DNA of 64,000 bases from Paraburkholderia sp. BCC1884 (GCF_900996225.1 NZ_CAAJGL010000055.1:62001-126000); one strand, 5' to 3'. Shown: positions 26,322-35,744, counted from the stretch's first letter. The notes: generated from the sequence alone by a model not told the origin. A program made the numbers and translations.

Positions 26322-27503
26322 TTACTCCACCGTCTCGGCAATCAGGTCCGCGACGCGTCGTCTGTACGCACGCCAGGTGAAATGTCCCGCCGCTTTCAGC
26401 GCATAGGGCGACGCTGTCCGGATTGCCTGGCGGTTCATGACCTTGTCCTCCATGCAGCGAAAGATCGCCTCCGCGGTGGGTTCGACCACCCAACCGCTAT
26501 CGGGAAACAGCGAGATGATTTCGCGCGCGCCGGTCATCGTCGAGACGATCGCCGGGGTGCCCGTGGCCATGGCTTCGACCACCACCATGCCGAAGGCGTC
26601 GAAACGCGAGGGCAGCAACAGGCAATCGGCCTGCGCGAACAGTTGGTAAAGCTGCGCCTGCGGCACGTTGGGGCAATGGCTCACGTGAGGAATCTGCTTC
26701 GCGCGAGTCAGCCACTGCGCTTCTTCCGTGCCGCCCACCAATGTGAGGTCGGCGCGATGGCCGTTCACATTGAGGCGCGCGAATGCATCCAGAATCAGGT
26801 CGATCGATTTTCTCGACGACAGCGTGCCGGCAAAAATGAATTGCACGGGCCGCTCGCTTTCGGACGGCCTCGCTACCCCGTCGGGCAACTCCGCGCCCAG
26901 CAGGATCGACTTCACCTTGCTGGCCGACACGCCCGCCTTCAGATACGAATCGCGCGCCAGGTCCGAACAGGTGATGACGAGATCGGCCAATTCCACTTCC
27001 TTGTCCTTGCGTCGATTGATTTCGTCGATATAGCCGTTCGACGGCACTTCGATCAGACGCCTGGCATCTTCGTGATGCAGCGAAGGCGCGTCGAGAATGC
27101 ACACGGCGCCAACCGAGCGGGCCGCCATGAAGGTGTGATACGACGAGTTTTCATAGCCGACCACGGCGCGCGGCCGCAATGCCACGACATGGCGCGAGAC
27201 CCACCAGTCGAACCAGTGAAAGACACGGTGCGTGTAGTCGTGCTGCATCGGCGCCGAGCGCGCGAGCGAACGCGCCCGCAGCAGAATCTGCCACCACACC
27301 GGGTGACGCCGCAGCGCAGTCGGAATGGTCGTGTTGCGCACTTTGCCGCGAATCTGCGCCGGCACGATCGACATCGACCGTGAGCCGTTGGCGCTCAGCG
27401 GCACGCCCGACCAGAAGGTCTGCAGCAAACCGTGTTCGTGCAACCCCCGGGCTAACTGATGAGCGTGTTGCAGGCCCGGATGAAAAACTGCGACGGACTT
27501 CAT
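26322..27503 (-). CDS. Glycosyltransferase family 4-like protein
   Basis: 393 aa from ATG 27501-27503, with GGAG 8 bp upstream; the longer open frame upstream is not coding. N-terminal MKSVAVFHPGLQHAHQLARG; the donor-binding half has PVQFIFAGTLSSRKSIDLIL, HCPNVPQAQLYQLFAQADCL and the nucleotide-sugar motif PSRFDAFGMVVVEAMATGTP. This is a typical GT4 retaining transferase. It ends 3 bp before the start of the polymerase gene. It should act in repeat-unit assembly; sugar specificity is unknown. Confidence 0.9.
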   Translation of the reverse strand: MKSVAVFHPGLQHAHQLARGLHEHGLLQTFWSGVPLSANGSRSMSIVPAQIRGKVRNTTIPTALRRHPVWWQILLRARSLARSAPMQHDYTHRVFHWFDWWVSRHVVALRPRAVVGYENSSYHTFMAARSVGAVCILDAPSLHHEDARRLIEVPSNGYIDEINRRKDKEVELADLVITCSDLARDSYLKAGVSASKVKSILLGAELPDGVARPSESERPVQFIFAGTLSSRKSIDLILDAFARLNVNGHRADLTLVGGTEEAQWLTRAKQIPHVSHCPNVPQAQLYQLFAQADCLLLPSRFDAFGMVVVEAMATGTPAIVSTMTGAREIISLFPDSGWVVEPTAEAIFRCMEDKVMNRQAIRTASPYALKAAGHFTWRAYRRRVADLIAETVE

Positions 27504-27582
27504 GAGCGCACTCCACGACGATCGTTGCGTCGACCGGTCAGCGGTTGAGCGCGAAAGCGCCACGCGAGACGACGAGTTGCAC

Positions 27583-28602
27583 TCATGACGTAAGCTCCAG
27601 GATCTTTCCGACCAGTTGACTGCTACGCACATGCCCGGCGAACACGCGCTCGCCGACGGCTTCCGACAAGGCGTCCAATCCGCGCGGCCCGGCACGGAAC
27701 GACTCGCGCCTGACGAAGTGCTGGTCGGCCAGCGGGTAACGCGTGGGCACCGGATAAGCGCCCGCGTCGTCGAAAATCGAAACGGGCGCTACGCCATGCG
27801 TGGCATAGGCCGCGAACACACCGGACTTCGACGCCTGGCCCCACGGCGTGTTGAAGAGCCCCCACTTGGCCTGTCTCAACTTCGTCGAGACGTCCTCGGC
27901 CGCCAGCGGGCCGGCCATTTCAAATGCGTGCGGTTTGAGCGCCTCGGCTACGTTATCGAGCCACTCGCCCTGCGCACCGATATCGATTACCCGCTCGATG
28001 CCGCCGCTCGCAAGCTGTTCGGCGAGAATCGGCGTCATCGCGTCGTAGACCTCGCGGCGCGCTTTGGGCGAGCCGAACACCACCGCGGTATTGCCGCGTT
28101 CGTGCCATGCGTTCACGTTGCCGGGTTCGCCGACATTCGAGAAGGTCGGCGAATAGATGGCTCGATCGCCGATCATCTTGACGCCCCATGCATGGGTGAA
28201 ATCCGTGTTGAAAAATGCGTAGTCCGCGAGTTCGACCAGTTGCTCGCAGATCGCGCGCTGCAGCGGCGCCAGCCAGAACGCCGTCGACATGCGCGGCGCC
28301 ACCAGCACCCACAACTCATGGAAGTACACGATCAATCTGAGGCCGCGACGCTTGGCCTTTCTCACGAAAGCCGGTAGCCAGAGCGGCACGCCCTTGCGAT
28401 CGAAGCCGTAGATCGACACCTGCAGAATCCAGACGTCGCCCGGCACGATCGGCACGTCGCGCGACGACTGACGATTCGGTACGGAGTAGCGCTCCACGCT
28501 CACGTCGTTTGCGCGCAGCGATTGCAGCAGCACGCCGGAGTGGTCGGTGACGCCACAGCCGCTCTCTTTCACCATCGGCTGGACAATGCGAATGTTCAGC
28601 AT
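27583..28602 (-). CDS. Glycosyltransferase-like protein of the exopolysaccharide operon
   Basis: 339 aa. The N-terminus IRIVQPMVKESGCGVTDHSG with a following VLLQSLRAND is typical of GT-B transferases that begin with a Gly-rich acceptor loop. RLIVYFHELWVLVAP and a short C-terminal half (AKWGLFNTPWGQASKSGVFA) suggest a divergent donor domain without the canonical E-x7-E motif. Role by context: sugar transfer during repeat-unit assembly. It lies between the tyrosine kinase (32 bp) and the next glycosyltransferase (79 bp). Identification is weaker than for its neighbours. Confidence 0.7.
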   Translation of the reverse strand: MLNIRIVQPMVKESGCGVTDHSGVLLQSLRANDVSVERYSVPNRQSSRDVPIVPGDVWILQVSIYGFDRKGVPLWLPAFVRKAKRRGLRLIVYFHELWVLVAPRMSTAFWLAPLQRAICEQLVELADYAFFNTDFTHAWGVKMIGDRAIYSPTFSNVGEPGNVNAWHERGNTAVVFGSPKARREVYDAMTPILAEQLASGGIERVIDIGAQGEWLDNVAEALKPHAFEMAGPLAAEDVSTKLRQAKWGLFNTPWGQASKSGVFAAYATHGVAPVSIFDDAGAYPVPTRYPLADQHFVRRESFRAGPRGLDALSEAVGERVFAGHVRSSQLVGKILELTS

Positions 28603-28634
28603 GATTTCGGTCGTCCGTTATTGACGCGAGTGGG

Positions 28635-30854
28635 CTACTTCGCCCCGGCCGTGCTCGAGTAGTAATCCGGGAAGTACGCCCCATATCCCAGCGGGCCGCG
28701 CGGCACGTCCGTGAAGACCACGCCCTTGACCGCGATTCCCGAATGGCGCAGGCGCCGGACCGCTTCGCCGATGCCGAACAACTGATCCTTGCCATGCCGC
28801 ACGACCAGCAAGGTCGCCCCGGCGGACTTTCCGATCAGCGCGGCGTCGGTCACGGCGAGCGTGGGCGGCGTGTCGACGATCACTACGTCATAGCTGCGCG
28901 ACAGATGCTCGATCATGTCCTTGTAGCGCTCGCCCATCAGCAGCTCCGACGGGTTGCCCGGCACCGTGCCTTGCGGCAGCACGTCCAGACCGGGCAGCAC
29001 GTCCTTGACGACGGCCCGGTCGATGTCCATACCGGACAGCACATCCGACAGTCCCGGCGTGCTCTTGATGTTCAGATACTGGTGGATGTCGCCACGGCGC
29101 ATATCGCCGTCGACCAGGATCACGCGCTTGCCGCCCAACGCCATCACCGAGGCGAAATTGATCGACACGAACGATTTGCCGACCTGCGTGCCGGTCCCGG
29201 TCACGGCGATCACGTTGCTGCTGGACTCGATCATGCCGAACTGGAACGCGGTGCGCAGGGTGCGCAGACCTTCCACGGCCACGTCGTATGAAGCCGTGCC
29301 CGCGAGCACGTGCTGGCCGCTGTCGCCACGCTTCATCGACTGCTGCAGACGTTTGCGCGCCGGGCTGCGCGGCACCACCGCGAAAACCGGAATGCCGAGC
29401 GCGTGCTCGATCTCGTTGGAACTCTCGATACCGCCGACCAGCATCTTCCGGCCCGAGGCCACCACCACGCCGACCATCAGACCGGCAATCGTCGCGCCCA
29501 GCAGAATGATGGACAGATTCGGGCGGATCGGCGCTTCCGGAATCGTCGCGTGATTGACGACACGCACGTCGCCAACCTGACCGGCCTTGAGCACACGAAG
29601 TTGCTGCGCGCTGTTGAGCAGATCGGTGTAAAGCTGTGTATCGACCCGCACGTCGCGCAGCAGTCTGAGCGAGTTCTGCTCGGTACCCGGCAGCTTCTGT
29701 ACCTGTTGATTCAGCTCGGCCTGCTTGTCATGCAATCTCGCAAGCTGGGCATCGAGCGACGTGATCGCCGTATGGCCCGGCGCAAAACGCTGGCTCAAGT
29801 CGTCGCGTTGCTGCTGGAGATCGAGCGTTTTTACCTCCGTCTGCGAAATCTGCTCGAGCAGCAGCTTGCTTTCCTCGCTCTGGTCGATCGTGCCGTTCTC
29901 ATTGCGGAACTGGTTGTACTTTTCTTCGGCCGTGTCGAGCTCCGCGCGCAATTGCGGCAACTGTTGCTCGAGAAACGCCAACGTGTGTTCCGCTTCGGCC
30001 GATTTTCTGTCGACGTTCTGCTTGACGTATTGCTGGGTGATCGCGTTGAGAATGTCGGCGGTGCGCCCGGCGTGCTCACCCGTGAGACTCACGCCGATCA
30101 TGCCCGACTGCTTGGCTTTCTCGGCGATGCTGAGCGAGCGTTTCAGTGTCTCGATGGTGGATTGCTCGGACATCTTCATTACCTCGAATTCCGTCGAGGA
30201 ATGCGCCACGAGCTGATCGACCTTGACGACCACGCGGCCGTCGCCGAATGGCACGGAAGCGAGTTGCCCCACCTGTGCGCGCAAAATGAAACTGCCCGCG
30301 CGGGTCGCCAGGGTATAGGCGCCGTCGCCCGCCGCGGTTAGCACCACGCCTTGCGATGCGAGTGACGACGGCAGCTCCAGTGCGCTGAGCGAGATCTGTT
30401 CTCCGCCCCACGCGAACTTCGGCATGCCGAAACGTGCGGGCGCCAACTCGCCTTGGGGCGCGTGGCGTGCAAGTGCCGCGCCGATCACGGGGAAGTATTT
30501 CGGTTTCGCGCTGATGTCCAGGTGAAGCTGCTGCACCGCTTGCGCGATGACCAGGTCCGAGTGAATCAATTCCATCTCGGCCGCCGTCGTGCCGCTCTTG
30601 TTGAAGATGGAAGCCAGTTCGCCGAGTGTTTCCTTGGCTTTCGCGGTCGACTCACTGTCTTCGACCTGAATCATCGCGTCGGCCTGGTAGACCGGCGTAG
30701 CCACATAGGCATAGCCCACCCCGAGCACGAGCGCCACAGCGGTCGTCGCGCCGATCAGCCGCCAGCTATGGGCCAGGTGAGACAAGTGGGAGGCGAGCGT
30801 TGCTCCGCCCATCCGATGGGAGCCAATCGATTCGTTATCCAGGATAGCGCTCAT
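28635..30854 (-). CDS. Polysaccharide co-polymerase with tyrosine autokinase domain (Wzc/BceF-like)
   Basis: 739 aa from ATG 30852-30854. A Wzz domain with transmembrane helix at about 30-50 leads to a long periplasmic coiled coil (residues 220-390), a second helix near 430-450, and a C-terminal BY-kinase: Walker A GTGTQVGKSFVSINFA, Walker A-prime VILVDGDMRRGDIHQYLN, Walker B DVVIVDTPPTLAVTDA. The tail GYGAYFPDYYSS is the tyrosine cluster that is autophosphorylated. It controls chain length and export with Wzy. An alternative start at 30962 overlaps the WcaJ stop (ATGA) and would add 36 basic residues. No partner low-molecular-weight phosphatase gene is nearby. Confidence 0.92.
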   Translation of the reverse strand: MSAILDNESIGSHRMGGATLASHLSHLAHSWRLIGATTAVALVLGVGYAYVATPVYQADAMIQVEDSESTAKAKETLGELASIFNKSGTTAAEMELIHSDLVIAQAVQQLHLDISAKPKYFPVIGAALARHAPQGELAPARFGMPKFAWGGEQISLSALELPSSLASQGVVLTAAGDGAYTLATRAGSFILRAQVGQLASVPFGDGRVVVKVDQLVAHSSTEFEVMKMSEQSTIETLKRSLSIAEKAKQSGMIGVSLTGEHAGRTADILNAITQQYVKQNVDRKSAEAEHTLAFLEQQLPQLRAELDTAEEKYNQFRNENGTIDQSEESKLLLEQISQTEVKTLDLQQQRDDLSQRFAPGHTAITSLDAQLARLHDKQAELNQQVQKLPGTEQNSLRLLRDVRVDTQLYTDLLNSAQQLRVLKAGQVGDVRVVNHATIPEAPIRPNLSIILLGATIAGLMVGVVVASGRKMLVGGIESSNEIEHALGIPVFAVVPRSPARKRLQQSMKRGDSGQHVLAGTASYDVAVEGLRTLRTAFQFGMIESSSNVIAVTGTGTQVGKSFVSINFASVMALGGKRVILVDGDMRRGDIHQYLNIKSTPGLSDVLSGMDIDRAVVKDVLPGLDVLPQGTVPGNPSELLMGERYKDMIEHLSRSYDVVIVDTPPTLAVTDAALIGKSAGATLLVVRHGKDQLFGIGEAVRRLRHSGIAVKGVVFTDVPRGPLGYGAYFPDYYSSTAGAK

Positions 30855-30921
30855 AGGGTACCAATCAAGACACTTCGGGTTATCCAGCTTCGAGCCGGCA
30901 CGCCGCCCGCTCTGCTCTCTC

Positions 30922-30939
30922 ACAGGGTTTTTGCCCTGT
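30922..30939. other. Perfect 6-bp stem hairpin in the wcaJ-wzc gap
   Basis: ACAGGG and CCCTGT flank a six-base loop. On the plus strand it is followed by a T-rich run (TTTTTCTT), as in an intrinsic terminator, yet the genes here run on the minus strand. On the minus strand it lies in the leader between the WcaJ stop and the preferred Wzc start, or inside the Wzc frame if the upstream start is used. It might stop antisense transcripts or tune Wzc translation. Confidence 0.35.
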
Positions 30940-30958
30940 TTTTCTTGCTGCTTTTTCT

Positions 30959-32392
30959 TCAATACGCGTTGCGGTTCACCAGTCCGTGCAGCACCGTCGC
31001 GGCGACAATGCGCATGTCCAGCGCGAACGACCAGTGCCGCAGGTAGTACAGATCGTGCTCGACACGCCGTTCCATCTTCTCGACACGATCGGTTTCGCCG
31101 CGATGACCGTTGACCTGGGCCCAGCCGGTGATGCCGGGTTTGATCCGGTAACGTTGCAGATAGCCGCTCACGATCTTCTGATAGAGCTCGTCATGCTCGA
31201 GCGCATGCGGACGCGGTCCCACCACCGACATATCGCCGCGCAGCACGTTGTAGAACTGCGGCAGTTCGTCGAGGCTGGTGCGTCGCAGCAGCGCGCCGAC
31301 CCGCGTGATGCGTGGATCGTCGCGAGTCGCCTGCTTGAGGTGTCCCGCCTGTTCCGTGTGCAGCTTCATCGTGCGGAACTTGTAGATCCTGAACACGCGG
31401 CCGTCCGCGCCCTTGCGTTTTTGCGTGAAGAAAACCGGCCCGGGCGACGACAGCTTGACGGCGAGCGCCACGCTTGCGAGGACCGGCATCAGCGCGATCA
31501 GGGCAAGCGCCGCGAAGATCCGGTCGAAGATTTCTTTCTTCAACAAGGCATGCGCCGGCAACGGCGAACCCACCAGGCTGATTGCCGGCATCCCGATCAG
31601 ATCGGTCACGCCGCCATCGAAAAGCGCCATGCTGCGCACATCGGGAATGAAGCGCACGTTCACGAAATCGTCGTGGAACTCGTTGACGAATTTGAGGATC
31701 GTCTGTTCTTCGCTGAGCGGCAGTGCGAGCCAGATCTCGCGCACCGCATGACGGCGGACGAAACCGACGAAGCCGTTGAAGTCGTTGAAAGTCGGGATGC
31801 GCGTGCGCGACACGTCGCTGCCGGGCCGCGCGTCGAACGCGGCGACCGCGCGAAAGCCGCTGCCCGGCGAGCGCCGGATGTTGCGTGCGATGTCGTGACA
31901 ATGCGTCCCGCAGCCGACGATCGCCACATGGCGAAGATTCAGACCCGCGTTGCGCACACGGGAAAGCACCGAACGTACCGCGAGGCGCGTCCCGATCAGA
32001 CTGGCGCACGTAAAAACGGTCCAGCAAATGAACCACACTCGCGAGATCGACTCCGTGCGATGCAGCCCGAACAGCAGCACCAGCACTCCGATCTGCACGA
32101 CCGCCCAGGCGAGCGCCACTTTCGCGGCCAGCAACAGCATCGAACGGCCGCGCCACGACTGGTACAGGCTGAAGACCGGGAACACGACCAACGCGAATGC
32201 CGCGGCGAAGGTCAGCAGCGTCATGTCGAGTCCCTGCGGCAGCGGATGATCGACACGCAGCGTCGAAGCAAGGCGTGCGCACACCACGATCGACACGACG
32301 TCCAGCACACGCACGACCAGTTCGATCAAACCGGACGCGGCCGGCGCTTCCGGGCGAAACGCAACACTGCTCGTGGGACTGGTCGTACTCAT
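30959..32392 (-). CDS. Undecaprenyl-phosphate sugar-1-phosphate transferase (WcaJ/BceB-like)
   Basis: Initiating enzyme that transfers a hexose-1-phosphate, probably glucose, from UDP-sugar to undecaprenyl phosphate. 477 aa: four or five N-terminal helices (residues 20-140), a Rossmann-like middle (RHVAIVGCGTHCHDIARNIR), then the membrane-associated catalytic domain with FDRIFAALALIALMPVLASV, FFTQKRKGADGRVFRIYKFR, SLDELPQFYNVLRGDMSVVG plus PRPH, and IKPGITGWAQVNGHRGET. Length and layout match WcaJ-type proteins. Lies between manC (24-bp gap) and the Wzc-like gene. Confidence 0.93.
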   Translation of the reverse strand: MSTTSPTSSVAFRPEAPAASGLIELVVRVLDVVSIVVCARLASTLRVDHPLPQGLDMTLLTFAAAFALVVFPVFSLYQSWRGRSMLLLAAKVALAWAVVQIGVLVLLFGLHRTESISRVWFICWTVFTCASLIGTRLAVRSVLSRVRNAGLNLRHVAIVGCGTHCHDIARNIRRSPGSGFRAVAAFDARPGSDVSRTRIPTFNDFNGFVGFVRRHAVREIWLALPLSEEQTILKFVNEFHDDFVNVRFIPDVRSMALFDGGVTDLIGMPAISLVGSPLPAHALLKKEIFDRIFAALALIALMPVLASVALAVKLSSPGPVFFTQKRKGADGRVFRIYKFRTMKLHTEQAGHLKQATRDDPRITRVGALLRRTSLDELPQFYNVLRGDMSVVGPRPHALEHDELYQKIVSGYLQRYRIKPGITGWAQVNGHRGETDRVEKMERRVEHDLYYLRHWSFALDMRIVAATVLHGLVNRNAY

Positions 32393-32416
32393 GATGCTCT
32401 CCCGGTGCGCCTGCGC

Positions 32417-33976
32417 TCAGGCTCGCCCATACGTGTCGTCGAAACGGACGATGTCGTCTTCGCCAAGATAGGAGCCCGACTGCACCTCGATGATCTCTAG
32501 CGGCAATTTGCCTGGATTTTCGAGCCTGTGCGTGTTGCCGAGCGGGATAAACGTCGACTGGTTCTCAGTCAGAAGGAATTTCTCTTTGCCGCACGTCACG
32601 AGCGCGGTGCCGCTGACCACGATCCAGTGCTCGGCACGATGATGGTGGAGCTGCAAAGACAGTTGCGCGCCGGGATACACGACGATGCGCTTGACCTGAA
32701 AACGGCCACCGTGATCGATCGAATCGTAGTAACCCCACGGCCGCCGAACCTTGCGATGGACGTTCGCCTCGGGCGCGCGTTGCGCCTTGATGCGCGCGAC
32801 CACACCCTTGATGTCCTGCACGTGCGCACGGTCGGCCACGAGCACGGCGTCGTCGGTTTCGACGACCACCAGGTTTTCCACGCCCACGCACACCACCAGT
32901 CGGCCCTCGGAATGCACGAGGCTGGAAGTCGAGCTGTCGAGTACCACGCGGCCACGCGCTGCGTTGCCGTCGGCGTCCTTGTCGAGCGCATCCCACACGG
33001 CATCCCACGAACCGAGATCCGACCAGCCGGCGTCGAGTTTGACGACGACGCCGTGCGGCAGCGCGTCGTCGGTACCGAGGCGTTCCATCACGGCGTAGTC
33101 GACCGAGTCCGATGGCGACAGCGCGAACTGCTCGCCATTCGGCCGGAAGAAGATGCCTTCGCTGGTACCTGCGGCGAACGCGGACGTGCATGCCTCGTGG
33201 ACCGCCGGTTGCAAACGCTTGACGACGTCGAGCCACACGGTTGCGCGGACGACGAAAATGCCGCTGTTCCACCAATAGTTGCCGGACTCGACATAGTGCG
33301 CGGCCAGTTCCGCCGCCGGCTTTTCCACAAAACGTTCGATGAGGTGAGCGCCGCCCGGCAGCGATTCACCCAGGCGGATATAACCGAAACCGGTATCGGG
33401 CCGCGTCGGCGGCACGCCGAGCGTGGCGATCGCGCCCGCCTGGGCCTCGCGCGCCGCCAGCGCGACGGCTGCCTGAAACGCATCGATGTCGGCAATCGCA
33501 TGATCCGCCGGCATGGCCACGATGATGGCGTCCTCGCCGTCCGCACACGCCGCCGCGGCGGCAAGCGTCAAGGCCGGCGCGGTGTCGCGCCGCATCGGCT
33601 CGACCAGGATGCGCGCGTTGACACCGCTCGCGCGCATCTGCTCGGCGGTGACGAAACGGTGCTCTTCGCCGCACACGATAATCGGCTCAGGCATCAACTC
33701 CCACGGACCGGGGAACCCTTGCAGGCGCTGCGTGGTGGCTTGCAGCAGCGAGTCCTGTCCGAGCAGGCCAATCAGTTGCTTGGGGAATTGTTCGCGCGAC
33801 ATCGGCCAAAGACGCGTGCCGGCGCCGCCGGCCAGAATGACCGGCGCGAGACGAACGGCGGGCGTGAAGACCGCCGCCGCGCCCAGATTGCCGTCCGCCG
33901 TGCTGTCGCCCGTAGAGAGAGACTTCTGAACGGCCTCGAGTACTGCCCGTTGCGCTTCTTCGACATTCCCGCTCAT
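32417..33976 (-). CDS. manC: Mannose-1-phosphate guanylyltransferase / mannose-6-phosphate isomerase
   Basis: Bifunctional enzyme making GDP-mannose precursors. 519 aa: an extra 45-residue N-terminus, a nucleotidyltransferase domain with VILAGGAGTRLWPMSREQFP and FVEKPAAELAAHYVESGNYW, and a C-terminal cupin isomerase domain (RPWGYYDSIDHGGRFQVKRI, QLSLQLHHHRAEHWIVVSGT, STFIPLGNTHRLENPG). The start ATG 33974-33976 has AGGAG about 10 bp upstream. First gene of the nine-gene polysaccharide operon, so mannose or a GDP-mannose-derived sugar is probably in the polymer. GDP-mannose dehydratase genes are not present in the window. Confidence 0.93.
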   Translation of the reverse strand: MSGNVEEAQRAVLEAVQKSLSTGDSTADGNLGAAAVFTPAVRLAPVILAGGAGTRLWPMSREQFPKQLIGLLGQDSLLQATTQRLQGFPGPWELMPEPIIVCGEEHRFVTAEQMRASGVNARILVEPMRRDTAPALTLAAAAACADGEDAIIVAMPADHAIADIDAFQAAVALAAREAQAGAIATLGVPPTRPDTGFGYIRLGESLPGGAHLIERFVEKPAAELAAHYVESGNYWWNSGIFVVRATVWLDVVKRLQPAVHEACTSAFAAGTSEGIFFRPNGEQFALSPSDSVDYAVMERLGTDDALPHGVVVKLDAGWSDLGSWDAVWDALDKDADGNAARGRVVLDSSTSSLVHSEGRLVVCVGVENLVVVETDDAVLVADRAHVQDIKGVVARIKAQRAPEANVHRKVRRPWGYYDSIDHGGRFQVKRIVVYPGAQLSLQLHHHRAEHWIVVSGTALVTCGKEKFLLTENQSTFIPLGNTHRLENPGKLPLEIIEVQSGSYLGEDDIVRFDDTYGRA

Positions 33977-34031
33977 CGCTCTGCACTCCTCGATAGGACT
34001 ACGTCGTTGATCCGTGCGGCAAAATCATTCC

Positions 34032-34054
34032 CATGAGGCGCGTGGCGCCTCATG
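34032..34054. promoter_or_regulatory. Perfect palindrome in the leader of the polysaccharide operon
   Basis: CATGAGGCGC and GCGCCTCATG are perfect inverted repeats around a 3-bp centre, 55 bp upstream of the manC start. It can form a 10-bp hairpin in the operon's mRNA leader or serve as a dyad operator. No T tract follows on the minus strand, so it is not a simple terminator. Confidence 0.5.
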
Positions 34055-34560
34055 AATCATGCAGTGCTCGCATCAATAGACTTGCAAATGGAAGACGTAT
34101 GAGCAGACGTATTGCCGGCATGTACCCGTCTTCCACACGCACGCAATCCATGAAAGCGCGCGCGAAACCTGATTCGATCCGGTGACGAAGCTGACCTCAT
34201 TGACGCTACGCTCCGCGTCAACCCTGTCCACGCGACTACGATTGAAACCGCTTGTTGGCGACACCCGGCGGCGGCCCCGAAATCCGCATTGATCTTTCGG
34301 TAACTTGCCGCCGCACTCCTTGCGCAGACCGACCGTAACGAACTTTCCTCGGTTCCCTGTCGATCGTCTGTGTGCAGTGCATCATAGGCATCGCAATACT
34401 TCAACCGTATTTCCTGACCGAAATTCCCGACATGTTGGCGGATCGGGTGGGCATCAGGAAGTTCGCGTTTTCTGAATCCCCGTTTGTCCTGACATGGCAA
34501 CGCCTACGCCAGGTTTGTGACAGCAATTCGTTATCCAAACTATATTTCTTCGCGTCACGT

Positions 34561-34585
34561 GTTATCCGTCATCTCTACATGTCAA
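34561..34585 (-). promoter_or_regulatory. Candidate promoter elements upstream of the polysaccharide operon
   Basis: The 955-bp divergent gap 33977-34931 holds no credible gene; the small frames in it lack family features. It is AT-richer than its surroundings, especially 34372-34600. On the minus strand a perfect -35 TTGACA (complement of 34580-34585) is followed by GATAAC (complement of 34561-34566), but the spacing of 13 bp, or 15 bp to a shifted TAACAC, is shorter than ideal. If used, it would give an mRNA leader of over 550 bases for manC. Weak assignment. Confidence 0.25.
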
Positions 34586-34931
34586 TACTGTAAGGGCGAA
34601 GCGACCAACCAGGACAGCGTCCGGATACGCGCCGCGTCGAGCACCGTGGCCGCATGATTCCACGCAATCCACTTACTTAACGTTACCCACCGAACTCTTC
34701 TCGCAAATTCATGCCGGTTCTGCTGCGAGATACCCCTACTCGACACACGGACTTGAATGTGTTGGCCGAATGCGCGTAACAGTTGGCTATTGTTCACTGC
34801 ACAATTCGCGCTATCGTTGCACTCACGTAGTCGCAATGCGTTTCAAACGGACCAACGGCATGGTTGCGCGTGCAACCGGATTGCCGGAAAGATCTAATCA
34901 CGAGGCGCTGTGCCTCACTGTGTGGCCGACT

Positions 34932-35666
34932 ATGAACGTAAAAGACCAAGCCCGTCATAGCAGTCTGATTGAAGTATTCGAGGACGTCGTACCCGCACCA
35001 TTGCTTCTGACGATCAACGCAACGATCGATGCCACCCAGAGCGACTGGCAGCCCGCAGACGGGCGCCGCGAAGCCGTCATGGCGCGAAGCTTCGCCGAAC
35101 AGTTGCGTGAGAACGCCCGCTTCTACGCGCTCGAATCACAAGTCTGCAGCGAGGCGCGCCAGTGGAGCGAGACGGCACTCAAGCGCGACATTTCCGATAT
35201 GCCGCTTCACGTATTACGTTGCGTCGGCCCTGCGGCAGCCAAACAGAGTTATCTGCGTCACTTCGACTCGCACGTTCTGACCATGCTGATCCCGCTGCGC
35301 CTCGCCGAGCAAGGCGAGAGCAACGGAGATCTGGTGCTGCATATTCGCCAGCGCGCTGTGAAATGGGCGTTGCTGAACCTGCTGACGAAGATGTATCTGT
35401 TCTTCGAACATGGACTGCCGTTCTTTCTGCGCAGCGCGCTCGTGGCACGCAGCCAGTCGATTGAAGGCTGCGAGCGCATCCAGTGCATCCCCGGCAACGT
35501 TTACGTTTTCAACGGACTCGTCACGCTTCATCACAATCTCGATGTCGCCGTCGGCGAGCGGCGCACGCTGATCATTCACCACTACGACGCGGGCCTGAGT
35601 GTAGGCGCGCGATATCTCATGCGCTCGGTACGCAATCTGCGCGACCGCCTTGCATGGATCTATTGA
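34932..35666 (+). CDS. Putative 2-oxoglutarate/Fe(II)-dependent oxygenase-like protein
   Basis: 244 aa from ATG 34932-34934; the frame is open back to 34770 but the upstream part looks non-coding. I recognise no close family by name. The pattern fits a double-stranded beta-helix oxygenase: H110-x-D112 in QSYLRHFDSHVLTMLIPLRL, a distal His in NGLVTLHHNLDV (H200 or H201), and an Arg ten residues later in GERRTLIIHHY, the place for 2-oxoglutarate binding. It sits 78 bp upstream of the wcaI-like gene on the same strand and divergently from manC, so a role in modifying the polysaccharide or its lipid carrier is possible. Function is inference. Confidence 0.55.
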   Translation: MNVKDQARHSSLIEVFEDVVPAPLLLTINATIDATQSDWQPADGRREAVMARSFAEQLRENARFYALESQVCSEARQWSETALKRDISDMPLHVLRCVGPAAAKQSYLRHFDSHVLTMLIPLRLAEQGESNGDLVLHIRQRAVKWALLNLLTKMYLFFEHGLPFFLRSALVARSQSIEGCERIQCIPGNVYVFNGLVTLHHNLDVAVGERRTLIIHHYDAGLSVGARYLMRSVRNLRDRLAWIY

Positions 35667-35744
35667 ACTGAAGCCGCGCGCACTTGCCGCCGGTACTCAA
35701 CAGTCCAGACCGGTCCATGCCGTCCGCTGGTCTACGGAGGATGC

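Noticed and set aside
30986-34036. Two plus-strand frames of about 500 codons
   Set aside because: Antisense to the wcaJ-like gene and manC, both of which are recognised over their full length.
34057-34593. Small frames in the divergent polysaccharide promoter gap
   Set aside because: Low-quality composition, no ribosome sites, no family; the region is AT-rich and better explained as regulatory.
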